A stretch of DNA of 64,000 nucleotides from Bacillus sp. ISL-45 (lineage in GTDB: Bacteria; Bacillota; Bacilli; Bacillales; Cytobacillaceae), in the NCBI RefSeq assembly GCF_018613195.1, contig NZ_JAGGQQ010000005.1, forward strand, positions 277,593 to 341,592, written 5' to 3'. The position numbers and the translations under genes are program-made. Shown piece by piece: positions 8,333 to 17,112 of the stretch. The notes below the pieces were generated by a model, which searched no databases, was not told the origin of the DNA, and saw nothing but the letters and a program-made list of their open reading frames with translations. The first letter of the stretch is position 1. Every line of letters begins with the position of its first letter.

Positions 8333-9472
8333 ATGAATTTTGATTTAACATCAGAACAGGCAATGATTAAAAGGACGATTAGAGAATTTGCGGAGGAAGA
8401 AGTAGCTCCTGGAGCAATTGAAAGAGATAAAACAAAACAATTTCCGACAGAAATTTTCAAAAAACTGGGAGAACTAGGGATGCTGGGCTTGCCATTCCCA
8501 GAGGAATACGGCGGGGCAGGAGCAGATACAGTCAGCTTTGCGATTGTGACCGAGGAATTGAGCAAGGCCTGCGCCTCAACTGGGATTACATACTCGGCCC
8601 ACATATCTCTTGGAGGCGCTCCTATCAATCTATTTGGTACAGAGGAGCAGAAACAAAAATACCTGGCACCTATCTGTACAGGCGAGTCCCTGGGGGCTTT
8701 CGGACTGACAGAACCAAATGCAGGCTCGGATGCAGGAGGAACACAGACAACAGCCAAAGAAGTGGACGGAGAATACATCATCAATGGCAGCAAGAACTTT
8801 ATCACGAATGCTAGCTATGCCAAACATCTCGCGATGACGGCGATCACTGGTAATGTGGATGGTAAAAAGGAAATCAGTGCGATTATCGTACCAACTGATG
8901 CTCCGGGATTTTCTGTGATTGACAATTATGAAAAGATGGGATTGAATGCATCGAATACTACTCAGCTGGTAATGGAGGATGTTCATGTTCCCGTTGAGAA
9001 CCTGCTTGGAAAGAAAGGGGAGGGCTTCAAGCAATTCCTTGTAACCTTGGACGGCGGCAGGATTGGCATAGGAGCGATGGCTGTCGGTGTGGCTCAGGCT
9101 GCTTATGAAAAAGCACTCCAGTATGCTAAGGAAAGACAGCAGTTCGGCAGACCGATCTCACAGTTCCAGGCCATACAGTTCAAGCTTGCCGACATGGCAA
9201 TGAAAATTGAACTGGCCCGCAATATGGTTTATAAGGCTGCCTGGCTGAAGGATCAAGGACGCCCATTCTCCAAGGAAGCTTCGATGTGCAAGCTTTATGC
9301 GTCAGAGATCGCGATGGAAGTGGCTGACCAGGCTGTCCAGATACATGGCGGCTACGGTTATATGCGTGAGTATGAAGTAGAACGTTACATGAGGGATGCG
9401 AAGCTTCTGGAGATCGGTGAAGGCACCTCAGAAGTCCAAAGAATGGTAATTGCAAGATTAATTGGCTGCTAA
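8333..9472 (+). CDS. acyl-CoA dehydrogenase, short-chain (butyryl-CoA) type
   Basis: FAD-dependent dehydrogenase of the first step of fatty acid beta-oxidation. It has 379 residues, the full family length. Visible motifs are GAFGLTEPNAGSDAGG (FAD/substrate loop), the QQFGRPISQFQAIQFKLADM helix, QIHGGYGYMREY and the C-terminal EGTSEVQRMVIAR. The putative catalytic base is E363 in GEGTSE, as in short- and medium-chain members. Start 8333 lies six bases behind AGGGGG. It is a single-gene unit with a promoter/cre and a terminator. The exact chain-length preference cannot be told from sequence. Confidence 0.93.
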   Translation: MNFDLTSEQAMIKRTIREFAEEEVAPGAIERDKTKQFPTEIFKKLGELGMLGLPFPEEYGGAGADTVSFAIVTEELSKACASTGITYSAHISLGGAPINLFGTEEQKQKYLAPICTGESLGAFGLTEPNAGSDAGGTQTTAKEVDGEYIINGSKNFITNASYAKHLAMTAITGNVDGKKEISAIIVPTDAPGFSVIDNYEKMGLNASNTTQLVMEDVHVPVENLLGKKGEGFKQFLVTLDGGRIGIGAMAVGVAQAAYEKALQYAKERQQFGRPISQFQAIQFKLADMAMKIELARNMVYKAAWLKDQGRPFSKEASMCKLYASEIAMEVADQAVQIHGGYGYMREYEVERYMRDAKLLEIGEGTSEVQRMVIARLIGC

Positions 9473-9503
9473 AAGGGCAACCTAAATATGCTTTGTACAG
9501 CAA

Positions 9504-9531
9504 AAACTTCATCAATCGATGAAGTTTTTTT
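9504..9531 (+). terminator. terminator after acyl-CoA dehydrogenase
   Basis: Stem AAACTTCATC/GATGAAGTTT with AATC loop and a T run. Confidence 0.9.
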
Positions 9532-9578
9532 GTCTAAATTGTGAACAAGTGTGACAAAGTTTGCTTTTTTACTTTCCC

Positions 9579-9592
9579 TGTAAACGTTTTTC
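9579..9592 (+). promoter_or_regulatory. possible cre site upstream of cccA
   Basis: TGTAAACGTTTTTC matches the cre consensus at 12 of 14 positions, about 80 bases before cccA. The last two positions differ, so the call is tentative. Confidence 0.4.
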
Positions 9593-9659
9593 AAGTAAAA
9601 TAATATCTGTGTGAAATCATTATTTAAGATTTGATGTTGTACATAAAGGAGGGTATATG

Positions 9660-10025
9660 ATGAATCGTAATCCAATTATCCCGTTCGTGTTGATCATGGT
9701 GATGGGGATCGGCTTGATGTTCCTGCTTTCTTTCAAAGGTATTGGGGATTCCAAGGATCTTGCTAAGGAAAAAGAAGGCGGCGGTGAAAAGACAGAAGAA
9801 ACTGCTGAAGCAAACCCTGAGGATTTTTACCAGCAATCCTGCGCGATGTGCCACGGAAACCAGTATGAGGGCGTTTCAGGTCCGTCATTGAAAGGCGTAG
9901 GCAGCAAGTACTCCCAGGAAGAAATCAAAGACATCCTAGTTAATGGTAAAGGAGCAATGCCTCCTGGCCTGGCTGCTGGCAAGGAAGATCAAATGGCTGA
10001 ATGGATCGTCAACGAATTGAAGTAA
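9660..10025 (+). CDS. cccA: cytochrome c-550, membrane anchored
   Basis: Small c-type cytochrome that carries electrons to the caa3-type oxidase on the outer face of the membrane. The N-terminus NPIIPFVLIMVMGIGLMFLLS is an uncleaved membrane anchor, followed by a charged linker (residues 30-50) and a single haem-binding CAMCH; the probable axial Met is in GAMPPGL. ATG 9660 is six bases from GGAGGG; ATG 9657 is equally in frame. Length 121 residues matches B. subtilis CccA, which occupies the same position after rpoD. Confidence 0.94.
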   Translation: MNRNPIIPFVLIMVMGIGLMFLLSFKGIGDSKDLAKEKEGGGEKTEETAEANPEDFYQQSCAMCHGNQYEGVSGPSLKGVGSKYSQEEIKDILVNGKGAMPPGLAAGKEDQMAEWIVNELK

Positions 10026-10030
10026 TCTTT

Positions 10031-10060
10031 AAAGGCTCTTTGCTCACGCGAAGGGCCTTT
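10031..10060 (+). terminator. terminator after cccA
   Basis: Stem AAAGGCTCTT/AAGGGCCTTT with one mismatch, followed by GCTATTTT. Confidence 0.75.
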
Positions 10061-10072
10061 GCTATTTTACCG

Positions 10073-10226
10073 GAGGCTGTTTCCGCACTGATTGCTGCTT
10101 TTCGTACTTGTTCTAGCATCGCGTAAAAAAGGTGCCGGGGCTCTTTTCGAGGAGAATTCTGAAAAAAGATTTCTTTAGTACTCGTAACCTTTTGGGGGAG
10201 AAAGCAAAGCTTACGAAAAGAGCCTT
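10073..10226 (+). repeat. MITE-like dispersed repeat, copy B
   Basis: Begins GAGGCTGTTT, contains AAGGTGCCGGGGCTCTTTTCG and ends TTACGAAAAGAGCCTT. It has the same orientation and order of blocks as copy A at 3730 and is about 154 bp long. Confidence 0.8.
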
Positions 10227-10300
10227 CCTGGATAATTGGACAATAGTCATGGTGTTTCATATACTTAAAAAAGCAAAATACGATTTAGTGGGTGACATTT

Positions 10301-11011
10301 ATGAATACTGAAAAACTCTCAGACCGGCTTGAAGCCGTTGCAAAAAATATTCCCCAGGCGGCGAGACTGGCCGATATTGGTTCTGATCATGCCTATCTTC
10401 CTTGTAATGTTGTAAAAAAGGGCACCGTCCCGATGGCGATTGCTGGTGAGGTCGCAGAAGGGCCGTTTCAATCTGCCCTTGAGCAAGTTCAGGAGGAAAA
10501 CCTAACAGATAAGATTTCCGTCAGAAAAGGGGACGGCCTTGAAGTTATTGAAGCTGGAGAGGTAGATTGTATAACCATTGCGGGTATGGGCGGTACATTG
10601 ATATCCACGATCCTGGAACAAGGGAAATCGAAACTAGAAGGAGTGAGCAGGCTTGTCCTCCAGCCTAATGTTGGCAGCTTTGCAGTACGCAGATGGCTGA
10701 TTGACAATGAGTGGGAACTGGTTAAAGAAGAAATCCTTGAAGAAGATCGGAAAATTTATGAGGTTCTGGTAGCGGAAAAGGGTGAACCGCTGAAGCCTTA
10801 TCAGGATCTCGATGTGGAACTTGGAATATTGTTTGGTCCATTTTTACTAAAGGAAAAGACTGCAGTGTTCAAAGAAAAGTGGAGTGCAGAAAAGAGAAAT
10901 TGGGACCGAATCTTAAAGCAGCTGGATGAGGCTGTGCAGAATGATGAGACAGAAAGCAAGAGACAGGAACTGAAAACGAAAATGAAGATGGCAGAGGAGG
11001 CGTTACAGTGA
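10301..11011 (+). CDS. trmK: tRNA (adenine(22)-N(1))-methyltransferase TrmK
   Basis: SAM-dependent enzyme methylating A22 of the tRNA D-loop. The class I methyltransferase fold is seen from LADIGSDHAYLPCNVV (SAM loop, residues 20-35) through GDGLEVIEAGEVD and CITIAGMGGTLIS, with a C-terminal coiled coil. ATG 10301 gives the family N-terminus; an in-frame GTG at 10292 is less likely. Its stop overlaps the start of yqfO by four bases, the conserved trmK-yqfO arrangement. Confidence 0.94.
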   Translation: MNTEKLSDRLEAVAKNIPQAARLADIGSDHAYLPCNVVKKGTVPMAIAGEVAEGPFQSALEQVQEENLTDKISVRKGDGLEVIEAGEVDCITIAGMGGTLISTILEQGKSKLEGVSRLVLQPNVGSFAVRRWLIDNEWELVKEEILEEDRKIYEVLVAEKGEPLKPYQDLDVELGILFGPFLLKEKTAVFKEKWSAEKRNWDRILKQLDEAVQNDETESKRQELKTKMKMAEEALQ

Positions 11012-12123
11012 AAAAAGTGAATGGACATGAAGTAATTCAGCTTTTTGAACAATTTTCACCCAGGGCATTTGCAATGGAAGGCGATAAGGTCGGCCTGCAA
11101 ATCGGTGCGCTGAACCAACCAGTCGAGAACGTCCTCGTGGCTCTTGATGTAACAGAGGAAGTGGTGGAGGAGGCGATTGCCCTTAACGCTCAATTAATCA
11201 TCGCCCACCATCCGCCGATATTCCGGCCATTGAAAAAAATCGCGACGGACACTCCTGCCGGACGAATGATTGCCAGGCTGATCAAGCATGACATCGCAGT
11301 TTATGCGGCACACACTAACCTGGATGTGGCAAAAGGAGGCGTAAATGACCTCCTGGCTGCTGCTCTAGGTTTAAAGAACCCTCAAGTGCTGGTGCCAACT
11401 TATGAGGACGAGTTGAAAAAGCTTGTCGTTTTCGTGCCTGAGGAAGATGCAGAGCGATTGCGAGATGCCTTAGGAAATGCAGGGGCAGGAGCGATTGGCA
11501 ACTATAGCCATTGTTCGTTCTCCGGAGCGGGGGAAGGACGTTTCCTGCCGGGGGAAAATACGGAGCCTCACATCGGCAAACAAGGAAAGCTTGAAGCAGT
11601 CAATGAAGTGCGGGTAGAAACTGTTTTTCCGCAAAGTATTGAAAAAAAGGTCATCCAGGCTATGATCAAGGCCCATCCTTATGAGGAGGTCGCCTATGAT
11701 ATATATCGACTTGATAATACCGGGGAACAACTTGGACTTGGAAGAATCGGGCAAGTCGAAGAGACGACCCTTTCAGAATATGCCAAAGTAGTAAAGAAAG
11801 CTTTGGGAGTCGATAAAGTCCGCGTCGTCGGGGACTTAAACGCGAAGGTGAAAAAAGTAGCTGTCCTTGGCGGTGACGGAAATAAGTATTACTCACAGGC
11901 GAAATTTCGCGGAGCAGACGTTTATGTTACCGGGGATATCTACTATCACACAGCACACGATGCCCTTATGGCCGGATTGAATTTGATTGATCCGGGACAT
12001 AATGTCGAAAAGATCATGAAAATGGGAGTGGCCACTGTGATGGAAGGACTATGTAGAGAAAAAGGGTTTGGTGTGAAGTTCATTCCATCTGAAATAGGGA
12101 CAGATCCATTCACCTTTATCTAG
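11008..12123 (+). CDS. yqfO: Nif3-like dinuclear metal centre protein YqfO
   Basis: NIF3/DUF34 family hexameric protein with two metals per subunit; its biochemical role is uncertain. The metal-binding HHPPIFRPLKKI, HTNLDVAKGGVNDLLA and C-terminal GDIYYHTAHDA are present. At 371 residues it includes the PII-like insert in the middle (residues about 125-230, with HPYEEVAYDIY) typical of Bacillus YqfO. The GTG start overlaps trmK, with GAGGAGG at 10993-10999. Confidence 0.94.
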   Translation: MKKVNGHEVIQLFEQFSPRAFAMEGDKVGLQIGALNQPVENVLVALDVTEEVVEEAIALNAQLIIAHHPPIFRPLKKIATDTPAGRMIARLIKHDIAVYAAHTNLDVAKGGVNDLLAAALGLKNPQVLVPTYEDELKKLVVFVPEEDAERLRDALGNAGAGAIGNYSHCSFSGAGEGRFLPGENTEPHIGKQGKLEAVNEVRVETVFPQSIEKKVIQAMIKAHPYEEVAYDIYRLDNTGEQLGLGRIGQVEETTLSEYAKVVKKALGVDKVRVVGDLNAKVKKVAVLGGDGNKYYSQAKFRGADVYVTGDIYYHTAHDALMAGLNLIDPGHNVEKIMKMGVATVMEGLCREKGFGVKFIPSEIGTDPFTFI

Positions 12124-12163
12124 CAAGAAGTCGAGTGTGGTATAAGATTTTTGAAGAAAACAA

Positions 12164-12196
12164 GAAAGCAGCCTGAATTAATTTCAGGCTGCTTTC
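12164..12196. terminator. bidirectional terminator between yqfO and ispH
   Basis: Perfect 14-bp stem GAAAGCAGCCTGAA/TTCAGGCTGCTTTC with a five-base loop between two convergent genes. Confidence 0.9.
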
Positions 12197-12199
12197 ATA

Positions 12200-13153
12200 T
12201 TATACGTTTGCCTCGGTCTTCTTTACCTTTGGCAGGATTTTATGAAGAGGTACCTTTTTCTCTTTTACCCAGGTTTCTTCAGTTTCTTTGTCAAACTGTT
12301 CGAGGAAGGTAATGACCTCTTTTGTTATTGGTGTTGGAGTCGATGCTCCAGATGTAACTGCGACTGTGTCAGCCTCTTTTATCCATTCGATATCCAGCTC
12401 GGTAATATCAGCAATTCGATATGCTTTCGTTCCGGCTATTTCTTCTGATACCTGTGCGAGACGATTTGAGTTATTGCTTTTAGGGTCGCCAACCACAATT
12501 AACACATCAGCCTCTTTAGCCTGCTCGGCGACAGCCTCCTGGCGGACTTGTGTAGCCATGCAAATTTCTCTATGGACTTCCGCATGTGGGTACTTTTCTA
12601 TAACGTTCTTTATGATGTCGGCAACGTCCCACTGGCTCATCGTTGTCTGGTTGGTGACGATCAATTTTTCAGCCTGCAGATTCAAAGCATCCACATCTGC
12701 TGCTGTTTCCACTAGATGAACGATCCCTGGTGCGACACCTACTGCTCCTTCAGGTTCGGGATGCCCTTTTTTGCCGATATAAATGACCTCAAATCCTTCT
12801 TTTTCTTTTTCCCTGATCAGGTTATGGGTGTTTGTCACGTCAGGGCATGTTGCGTCAATCGAAACAAGCCCCTTATCCTTGGCAAGGTCCCTGACTTCTG
12901 GTGAAATGCCGTGTGCTGTGAAAATAACTGTTCCGCCTTCAACTTTTTCAAGGATTTCCTTTCGGTTGTTTCCATCCAATGTAATGATGCCTTCTTCTTC
13001 AAAGGCATCAGTGACATGCTTATTATGGACAATCATCCCAAGTATATATATTGGACGCGGCAGGCTTTTATCCAATGCAGCATTGCGTGCAATGACCATG
13101 GCATCCACAACACCATAGCAATAACCGCGTGGCGATATTTTAATTACATTCAT
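12200..13153 (-). CDS. ispH: 4-hydroxy-3-methylbut-2-enyl diphosphate reductase IspH
   Basis: Iron-sulfur enzyme of the last step of the MEP isoprenoid pathway, yielding IPP and DMAPP. The three cluster cysteines are in [18 protein letters not shown] and ICMATQVRQ; the HNKHVTDAF and TAHGISP motifs and the acid-base TNQTTMSQ segment are all present. Length 317 residues is that of Bacillus IspH (YqfP). AGGAGG precedes the start. IspG, the preceding enzyme in the pathway, is at 20616. Confidence 0.97.
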   Translation of the reverse strand: MNVIKISPRGYCYGVVDAMVIARNAALDKSLPRPIYILGMIVHNKHVTDAFEEEGIITLDGNNRKEILEKVEGGTVIFTAHGISPEVRDLAKDKGLVSIDATCPDVTNTHNLIREKEKEGFEVIYIGKKGHPEPEGAVGVAPGIVHLVETAADVDALNLQAEKLIVTNQTTMSQWDVADIIKNVIEKYPHAEVHREICMATQVRQEAVAEQAKEADVLIVVGDPKSNNSNRLAQVSEEIAGTKAYRIADITELDIEWIKEADTVAVTSGASTPTPITKEVITFLEQFDKETEETWVKEKKVPLHKILPKVKKTEANV

Positions 13154-13265
13154 TGAGTCATCCTCCTAAGAGTACCTTTGATTCTTCCTTTTATTATATA
13201 AGACTTGCAGAAAGAATTCAAAAGCGACTTACCAGAAGGAATGAATGAACTGTTATCGTATATAT

Positions 13266-13387
13266 AGGCTGTTTTTCGTAAGGCTGTGTTTCGAAAGGCT
13301 GTTTTCGTAAAGAGTCAACTTTGCGAAGAAAAATAGCTCATTCAATCCTGTTTGTAGTCCATAGGAACAAAGTTTGAGAAAAGAGCC
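13266..13387 (+). repeat. MITE-like repeat, degenerate copy E with triplicated left end
   Basis: Three tandem 14-15 bp versions of the left end (AGGCTGTTTTTCGTA, AGGCTGTGTTTCGAA, AGGCTGTTTTCGTA) followed by an A-T rich body and the right end GAGAAAAGAGCC. It lies between ispH and yqfQ. Confidence 0.6.
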
Positions 13388-13390
13388 TAT

Positions 13391-14014
13391 TTATATGAAC
13401 AATTTAGGCGAAGAAGCTGCATTATTGCTTTGTTTTTGTGAAGGCTTTTTTTGTGTCGGGGAACTCTGAACGGTCTTTTTGGATTTTTTTGTCTTTTGCT
13501 TTTTCTCTATTTTTTCCTTCGTTTCTGTTTCAGCAGTTTGCTCTTCAGCATCCGGAAGGTCCTTCAAGCCTCTGTACAGTTTCCACATTGAAGGCAAATT
13601 TCGGACGAGAGGACCATATTGCTGGATCATCGGTCCGAATTGCTGTGCTGTGTTTAGAACTTTTTGAGTGTTGGTGAGAAATCCATTTAAAGCAGATGGA
13701 TCAGCGAGAGTTTTCAGAATACCGCCGCCTGAGCCTGCTCCTCGTGCTGCTGTATTTCCTCCGGATAATAAACCGGCTGCACTATTCCGCTGGCTATTGC
13801 CTTTTCCCAGTATCTTCGAAAGAAGTCCGCCGCCTTGTCTGGAGCGTGGATTCCTGCCTGCCATCCGCGGCATCTGGCCCTGTGGCATCATAGGTCCAGG
13901 ACCAAATGGATTCGAATACATCTGGTGCTGGCCCATCCGGGGACCTCCCATCATACTGGGGCCCTGAAAGCGATTATGCATTCCGCGGGTATTCATACGG
14001 GGTCCTTGTAGCAT
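13391..14014 (-). CDS. yqfQ: YqfQ/VrrA family protein
   Basis: Low-complexity 207-residue protein of the Bacillus YqfQ/VrrA family. The N-terminal 55 residues are rich in Met, Gly, Pro and Gln (MGGPRMGQHQMYSNPFGPGP), a central helical segment is LNGFLTNTQKVLNTAQQFGP, and the C-terminus is Lys/Ser/Gln rich and very basic. Function is unknown; related spore-associated proteins exist in the family. The ATG follows AAAGGAGGGG. Confidence 0.85.
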   Translation of the reverse strand: MLQGPRMNTRGMHNRFQGPSMMGGPRMGQHQMYSNPFGPGPMMPQGQMPRMAGRNPRSRQGGGLLSKILGKGNSQRNSAAGLLSGGNTAARGAGSGGGILKTLADPSALNGFLTNTQKVLNTAQQFGPMIQQYGPLVRNLPSMWKLYRGLKDLPDAEEQTAETETKEKIEKKQKTKKSKKTVQSSPTQKKPSQKQSNNAASSPKLFI

Positions 14015-14142
14015 CGTGACCCCTCCTTTCCCAATATTTCATCTCCTATTAGAGTATGCAATAAGTCAGATTTGGTTTAAGAAATTAGGATATTGTTGAA
14101 ACAGGTTTGTTTTTTTATAAGGAAAGGTTAAGATAGTACTGA

Positions 14143-14172
14143 TTGGAGATTTTCTGCAATCTTTATTATAAT
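14143..14172 (+). promoter_or_regulatory. candidate SigA promoter for cshB
   Basis: TTGGAG (14143-14148), 18-base spacer, TATAAT (14167-14172); leaves a leader of about 80 bases before the helicase start. Confidence 0.55.
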
Positions 14173-14259
14173 TACAGGATGAACCTGAAAAAATCAGCTT
14201 ACGGAACGAGCTGTAATCCCCGATTATTCAGGGAACAGGGCGAAAGAAGGAGATTTTCA

Positions 14260-15576
14260 ATGAGTGAAACAAAATTTAATCGTTATGAATTGAAACCGTT
14301 CATTATAGATGCGATCAATAAACTAGGTTTTTATGAGCCGACCGAAATTCAAGAACGTCTTATCCCTACAATCCTGAAGGGTGAGAGTGCCATCGGGCAA
14401 TCCCAGACCGGTACAGGAAAGACGCATGCCTATGTACTGCCAATTATGGATAAGCTTGATCCATCACGCAATGAGGTACAGGCAGTAATCGCTGCACCAA
14501 CACGTGAGCTTGCCAATCAAATTTATCATGAAGTTCTTAAAATTGCTGAACACGCTCCTCAGGGAGAACAGATCACAGCCCGCTGCTATATTGGCGGAAC
14601 GGACAAACAAAGAACGATTGAGAAGCTAAAGACACAGCCACAAATCGTCATTGGCACCCCGGGGAGGATTAACGACCTGGTCAAGGAAAATGCGCTATTT
14701 GTGCATACGGCGAACATGCTCGTTATCGATGAGGCAGACTTAATGCTGGATATGGGCTTTATCGAGGATATTGACCAGTTTGCGTCCCGTATGCCAGAAA
14801 AGCTGCAAATGCTTGTCTTTTCAGCAACAATTCCTGAAAAATTAAAACCATTCTTGAAAAAGTACATGGAAAACCCAAAATTTGTACAAATCGATCCTAA
14901 ACAGGCTACGGCAGAGAAGATTGAACATATTCTTCTGCCAGCAAGGCATCGTGATAAAATCGGGCTTGTTCATTCAGCTCTTCTAGCGTTCAATCCATAT
15001 CTGGGGATTGTATTTGCTAATACAAAGAAAAAAGCAGATGAAATTGCCGATGGTTTGATCCAAAAAGGAATGAAGGTTGGCCGTATCCATGGAGACCTGA
15101 GCCCGCGCGAACGTAAGCGTGTCATGAAGCAGATCAAGGATCTTGAGTTCCAGTATCTTGTAGCTACTGACCTTGCTGCAAGAGGAATTGATATTCAGGG
15201 AATCAGCCATGTCATCAATTATGAGCTGCCTACTGATCTGGATTTTTATATCCACAGGGTAGGAAGGACGGCACGTGCCGGATCATCAGGTATTGCCTTA
15301 ACGGTTTATGAGCAGAGAGATGAAGATGCACTGGTCCGTCTTGAAAAGATGGGCATCTCTTTTAAAAACATTGATTTGAAAAAAGGTGAATTCACCGAAA
15401 TCGAAGAGCGGAACAGGCGCCAGAACAGAAAGAAAAAAGAAACTACTGGCGAGGCGAAGGCAAAGTCGCTCGTTTCAAAGCCTAGCAAGGTAAAACCAGG
15501 ATATAAAAAGAAGATGAAATATGAGATGGATAAAATCAAGAAACGGGAAAACCGTATTCAAAAGAGAAATAAATAA
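14260..15576 (+). CDS. cshB: DEAD-box ATP-dependent RNA helicase CshB
   Basis: Cold-shock-associated RNA helicase (YqfR). The Q motif, Walker [17 protein letters not shown], the DEAD box [16 protein letters not shown] in [14 protein letters not shown] and [10 protein letters not shown] are all present. A basic tail of about 50 Lys/Arg-rich residues follows the core, as in CshB. ATG 14260 is nine bases behind AAGGAG and gives 438 residues; further upstream in-frame codons fall in the promoter and leader. Confidence 0.96.
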   Translation: MSETKFNRYELKPFIIDAINKLGFYEPTEIQERLIPTILKGESAIGQSQTGTGKTHAYVLPIMDKLDPSRNEVQAVIAAPTRELANQIYHEVLKIAEHAPQGEQITARCYIGGTDKQRTIEKLKTQPQIVIGTPGRINDLVKENALFVHTANMLVIDEADLMLDMGFIEDIDQFASRMPEKLQMLVFSATIPEKLKPFLKKYMENPKFVQIDPKQATAEKIEHILLPARHRDKIGLVHSALLAFNPYLGIVFANTKKKADEIADGLIQKGMKVGRIHGDLSPRERKRVMKQIKDLEFQYLVATDLAARGIDIQGISHVINYELPTDLDFYIHRVGRTARAGSSGIALTVYEQRDEDALVRLEKMGISFKNIDLKKGEFTEIEERNRRQNRKKKETTGEAKAKSLVSKPSKVKPGYKKKMKYEMDKIKKRENRIQKRNK

Positions 15577-15599
15577 AGGGATTTAGGAGAGATCACAAG

Positions 15600-16490
15600 A
15601 TGTTAATTGGATCACATGTTTCCATGAGCGGCAAAAAAATGCTGCTCGCTGCCAGTGAGGAAGCTGTCTCGTATGGTGCAAATACTTTTATGATCTATAC
15701 GGGGGCACCTCAGAATACAAGAAGGAAAAAAATTGAGGACCTGAATATTGAAGCAGGCCGCCTGCATATGGAGCAAAACGGCATCAATGAAATCGTCGTC
15801 CATGCTCCTTATATCATCAATATCGGGAACACGCAGAATCCTGATACATTTGATTTAGGAGTAAGGTTCTTGCGGAGCGAAATCGACCGGACAGAAGCAA
15901 TCGGAGCCAGGCAAATCGTGCTGCACCCAGGTGCGCATGTTGGAGCCGGAACAGAAAAAGGCATTGAAAAAATCATCGAAGGACTTAATGAAGTTCTTAC
16001 AAGCGATGATAAGGTTCAAATCGCTCTTGAAACGATGGCTGGAAAAGGATCCGAGTGCGGAAAATCCTTTGAAGAACTCGCAATGATCATCGATGGAGTA
16101 ACCCATAACGAGAAGCTGTCCGTCTGCTTCGATACTTGCCATACACATGATGCTGGTTATGCAGTCGTTGAAGATTTTGATGGTGTTTTGAATGAATTTG
16201 ACAAAATCATCGGTCTTGACAGACTGAAAGTACTTCACATCAATGACAGCAAAAACGAGGTCGGGATGAGGAAAGACCGCCACGAGAATATTGGCTTTGG
16301 CCATATCGGCTTTGACGCAATAAATTATATTGTCCATCATCCGCAACTGACGCATGTTCCTAAAATTCTAGAAACTCCATTTGTCGGTGAGGACAAGAAC
16401 AGTAAAAAGGCACCTTACAAACAAGAGATTGCCATGCTGAAAAGCAAACAATTCGAAGAAAGTCTGCTTGATATGATCAAGAATGGCTAA
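15600..16490 (+). CDS. nfo: endonuclease IV (AP endonuclease)
   Basis: Class II AP endonuclease with three zinc ions, used in base excision repair. The TIM-barrel motifs [79 protein letters not shown] and ETP are present, 296 residues. It follows cshB after 23 bases and probably shares its transcript (B. subtilis yqfR-yqfS). Confidence 0.97.
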   Translation: MLIGSHVSMSGKKMLLAASEEAVSYGANTFMIYTGAPQNTRRKKIEDLNIEAGRLHMEQNGINEIVVHAPYIINIGNTQNPDTFDLGVRFLRSEIDRTEAIGARQIVLHPGAHVGAGTEKGIEKIIEGLNEVLTSDDKVQIALETMAGKGSECGKSFEELAMIIDGVTHNEKLSVCFDTCHTHDAGYAVVEDFDGVLNEFDKIIGLDRLKVLHINDSKNEVGMRKDRHENIGFGHIGFDAINYIVHHPQLTHVPKILETPFVGEDKNSKKAPYKQEIAMLKSKQFEESLLDMIKNG

Positions 16491-16494
16491 AACA

Positions 16495-16526
16495 AAGCTG
16501 TGGACGAGATCCACAGCTTATTTTTT
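16495..16526 (+). terminator. terminator after nfo
   Basis: Ten-bp stem AAGCTGTGGA/TCCACAGCTT with CGAGA loop and ATTTTTT. Confidence 0.92.
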
Positions 16527-16587
16527 GCGGATTAAAAATAGGTGGCCGGTTATGGCTGATCCGCGATATGGAATGGTACTAACAGGT

Positions 16588-16700
16588 ATGACGGACAGAA
16601 ATGGCAGAGAAAACGGAGAAAATGTCCGTCATAGGTGTGATGACGGACAGAAATGGCCGGGAAAAGGAAAAAATGTCCGTCATAGGGGTCATGACGGACA
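16588..16700. repeat. tandem palindromic repeat, ATGACGGACA family
   Basis: Two full units and one half unit. Each full unit has ATGACGGACA at its left and TGTCCGTCAT at its right (16588-16597/16623-16632 and 16640-16649/16674-16683); a third left arm is at 16691-16700. Left arms repeat every 51-52 bases. The array lies between the nfo terminator and the 3' end of yqfT. Confidence 0.85.
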
Positions 16701-16706
16701 CATCAC

Positions 16707-16961
16707 TTATTTGGTGAATTTAACGAACAGCTTGTTGACTTCTTTTGCTGTTTCAGGGCTGGTGATTCTTGCGATTTGTTTGATCAATGCCGTTCTCTCT
16801 GAATCAATAAAGATGTTTACTTTTTTACCGCGTAAGTATCCGGCGATTTTCTCTGCCTGTGCCTTTGTAATGGAAATATTAAATTGAGAGGCGTACTTCA
16901 GCAGTTCATCAGCCGTGATGTTGCCTATCTTATGGTTAATGATGTTTTCAAAAATAGCCAA
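16707..16961 (-). CDS. yqfT: YqfT, DUF2624 family protein
   Basis: Small 84-residue helical protein of the DUF2624 family, found in Bacillaceae at this position; function unknown. The sequence is ITADELLKYASQFNISITKA followed by AGYLRGKKVNIF and a helical C-terminus. The start is TTG at 16961 with GGAG ten bases before it. Confidence 0.85.
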   Translation of the reverse strand: MAIFENIINHKIGNITADELLKYASQFNISITKAQAEKIAGYLRGKKVNIFIDSERTALIKQIARITSPETAKEVNKLFVKFTK

Positions 16962-17040
16962 AAGATCATCACTCCTTCATAGTAGGGTATGTGCCTAGTT
17001 CTGGATTCGTGACAATTTTATGGGATTGTGAGTTCTTTTA

Positions 17041-17096
17041 TTTACAATATGGCCGGTAAGATATATACTACTAAATGTAAATCGGAATGATTCTTA
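17041..17096 (+). promoter_or_regulatory. znuC promoter with Zur-type operator
   Basis: TTTACA (17041-17046), 17-base spacer, TATACT (17064-17069). Just downstream, TCGGAATGATTCTTA (17082-17096) is a 7-1-7 sequence matching the B. subtilis Zur box TCGTAATNATTACGA at 10 of 14 fixed positions. It covers the early transcribed region, so zinc-bound Zur would block the operon that encodes it. Repression is inferred. Confidence 0.7.
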
Positions 17097-17112
17097 TTTT
17101 GCGGGTGATAAA

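Noticed and set aside
16483-16887. Open frame across the nfo terminator and the ATGACGGACA array
   Set aside because: It runs through a terminator, a repeat array and antisense to yqfT, without a start signal.
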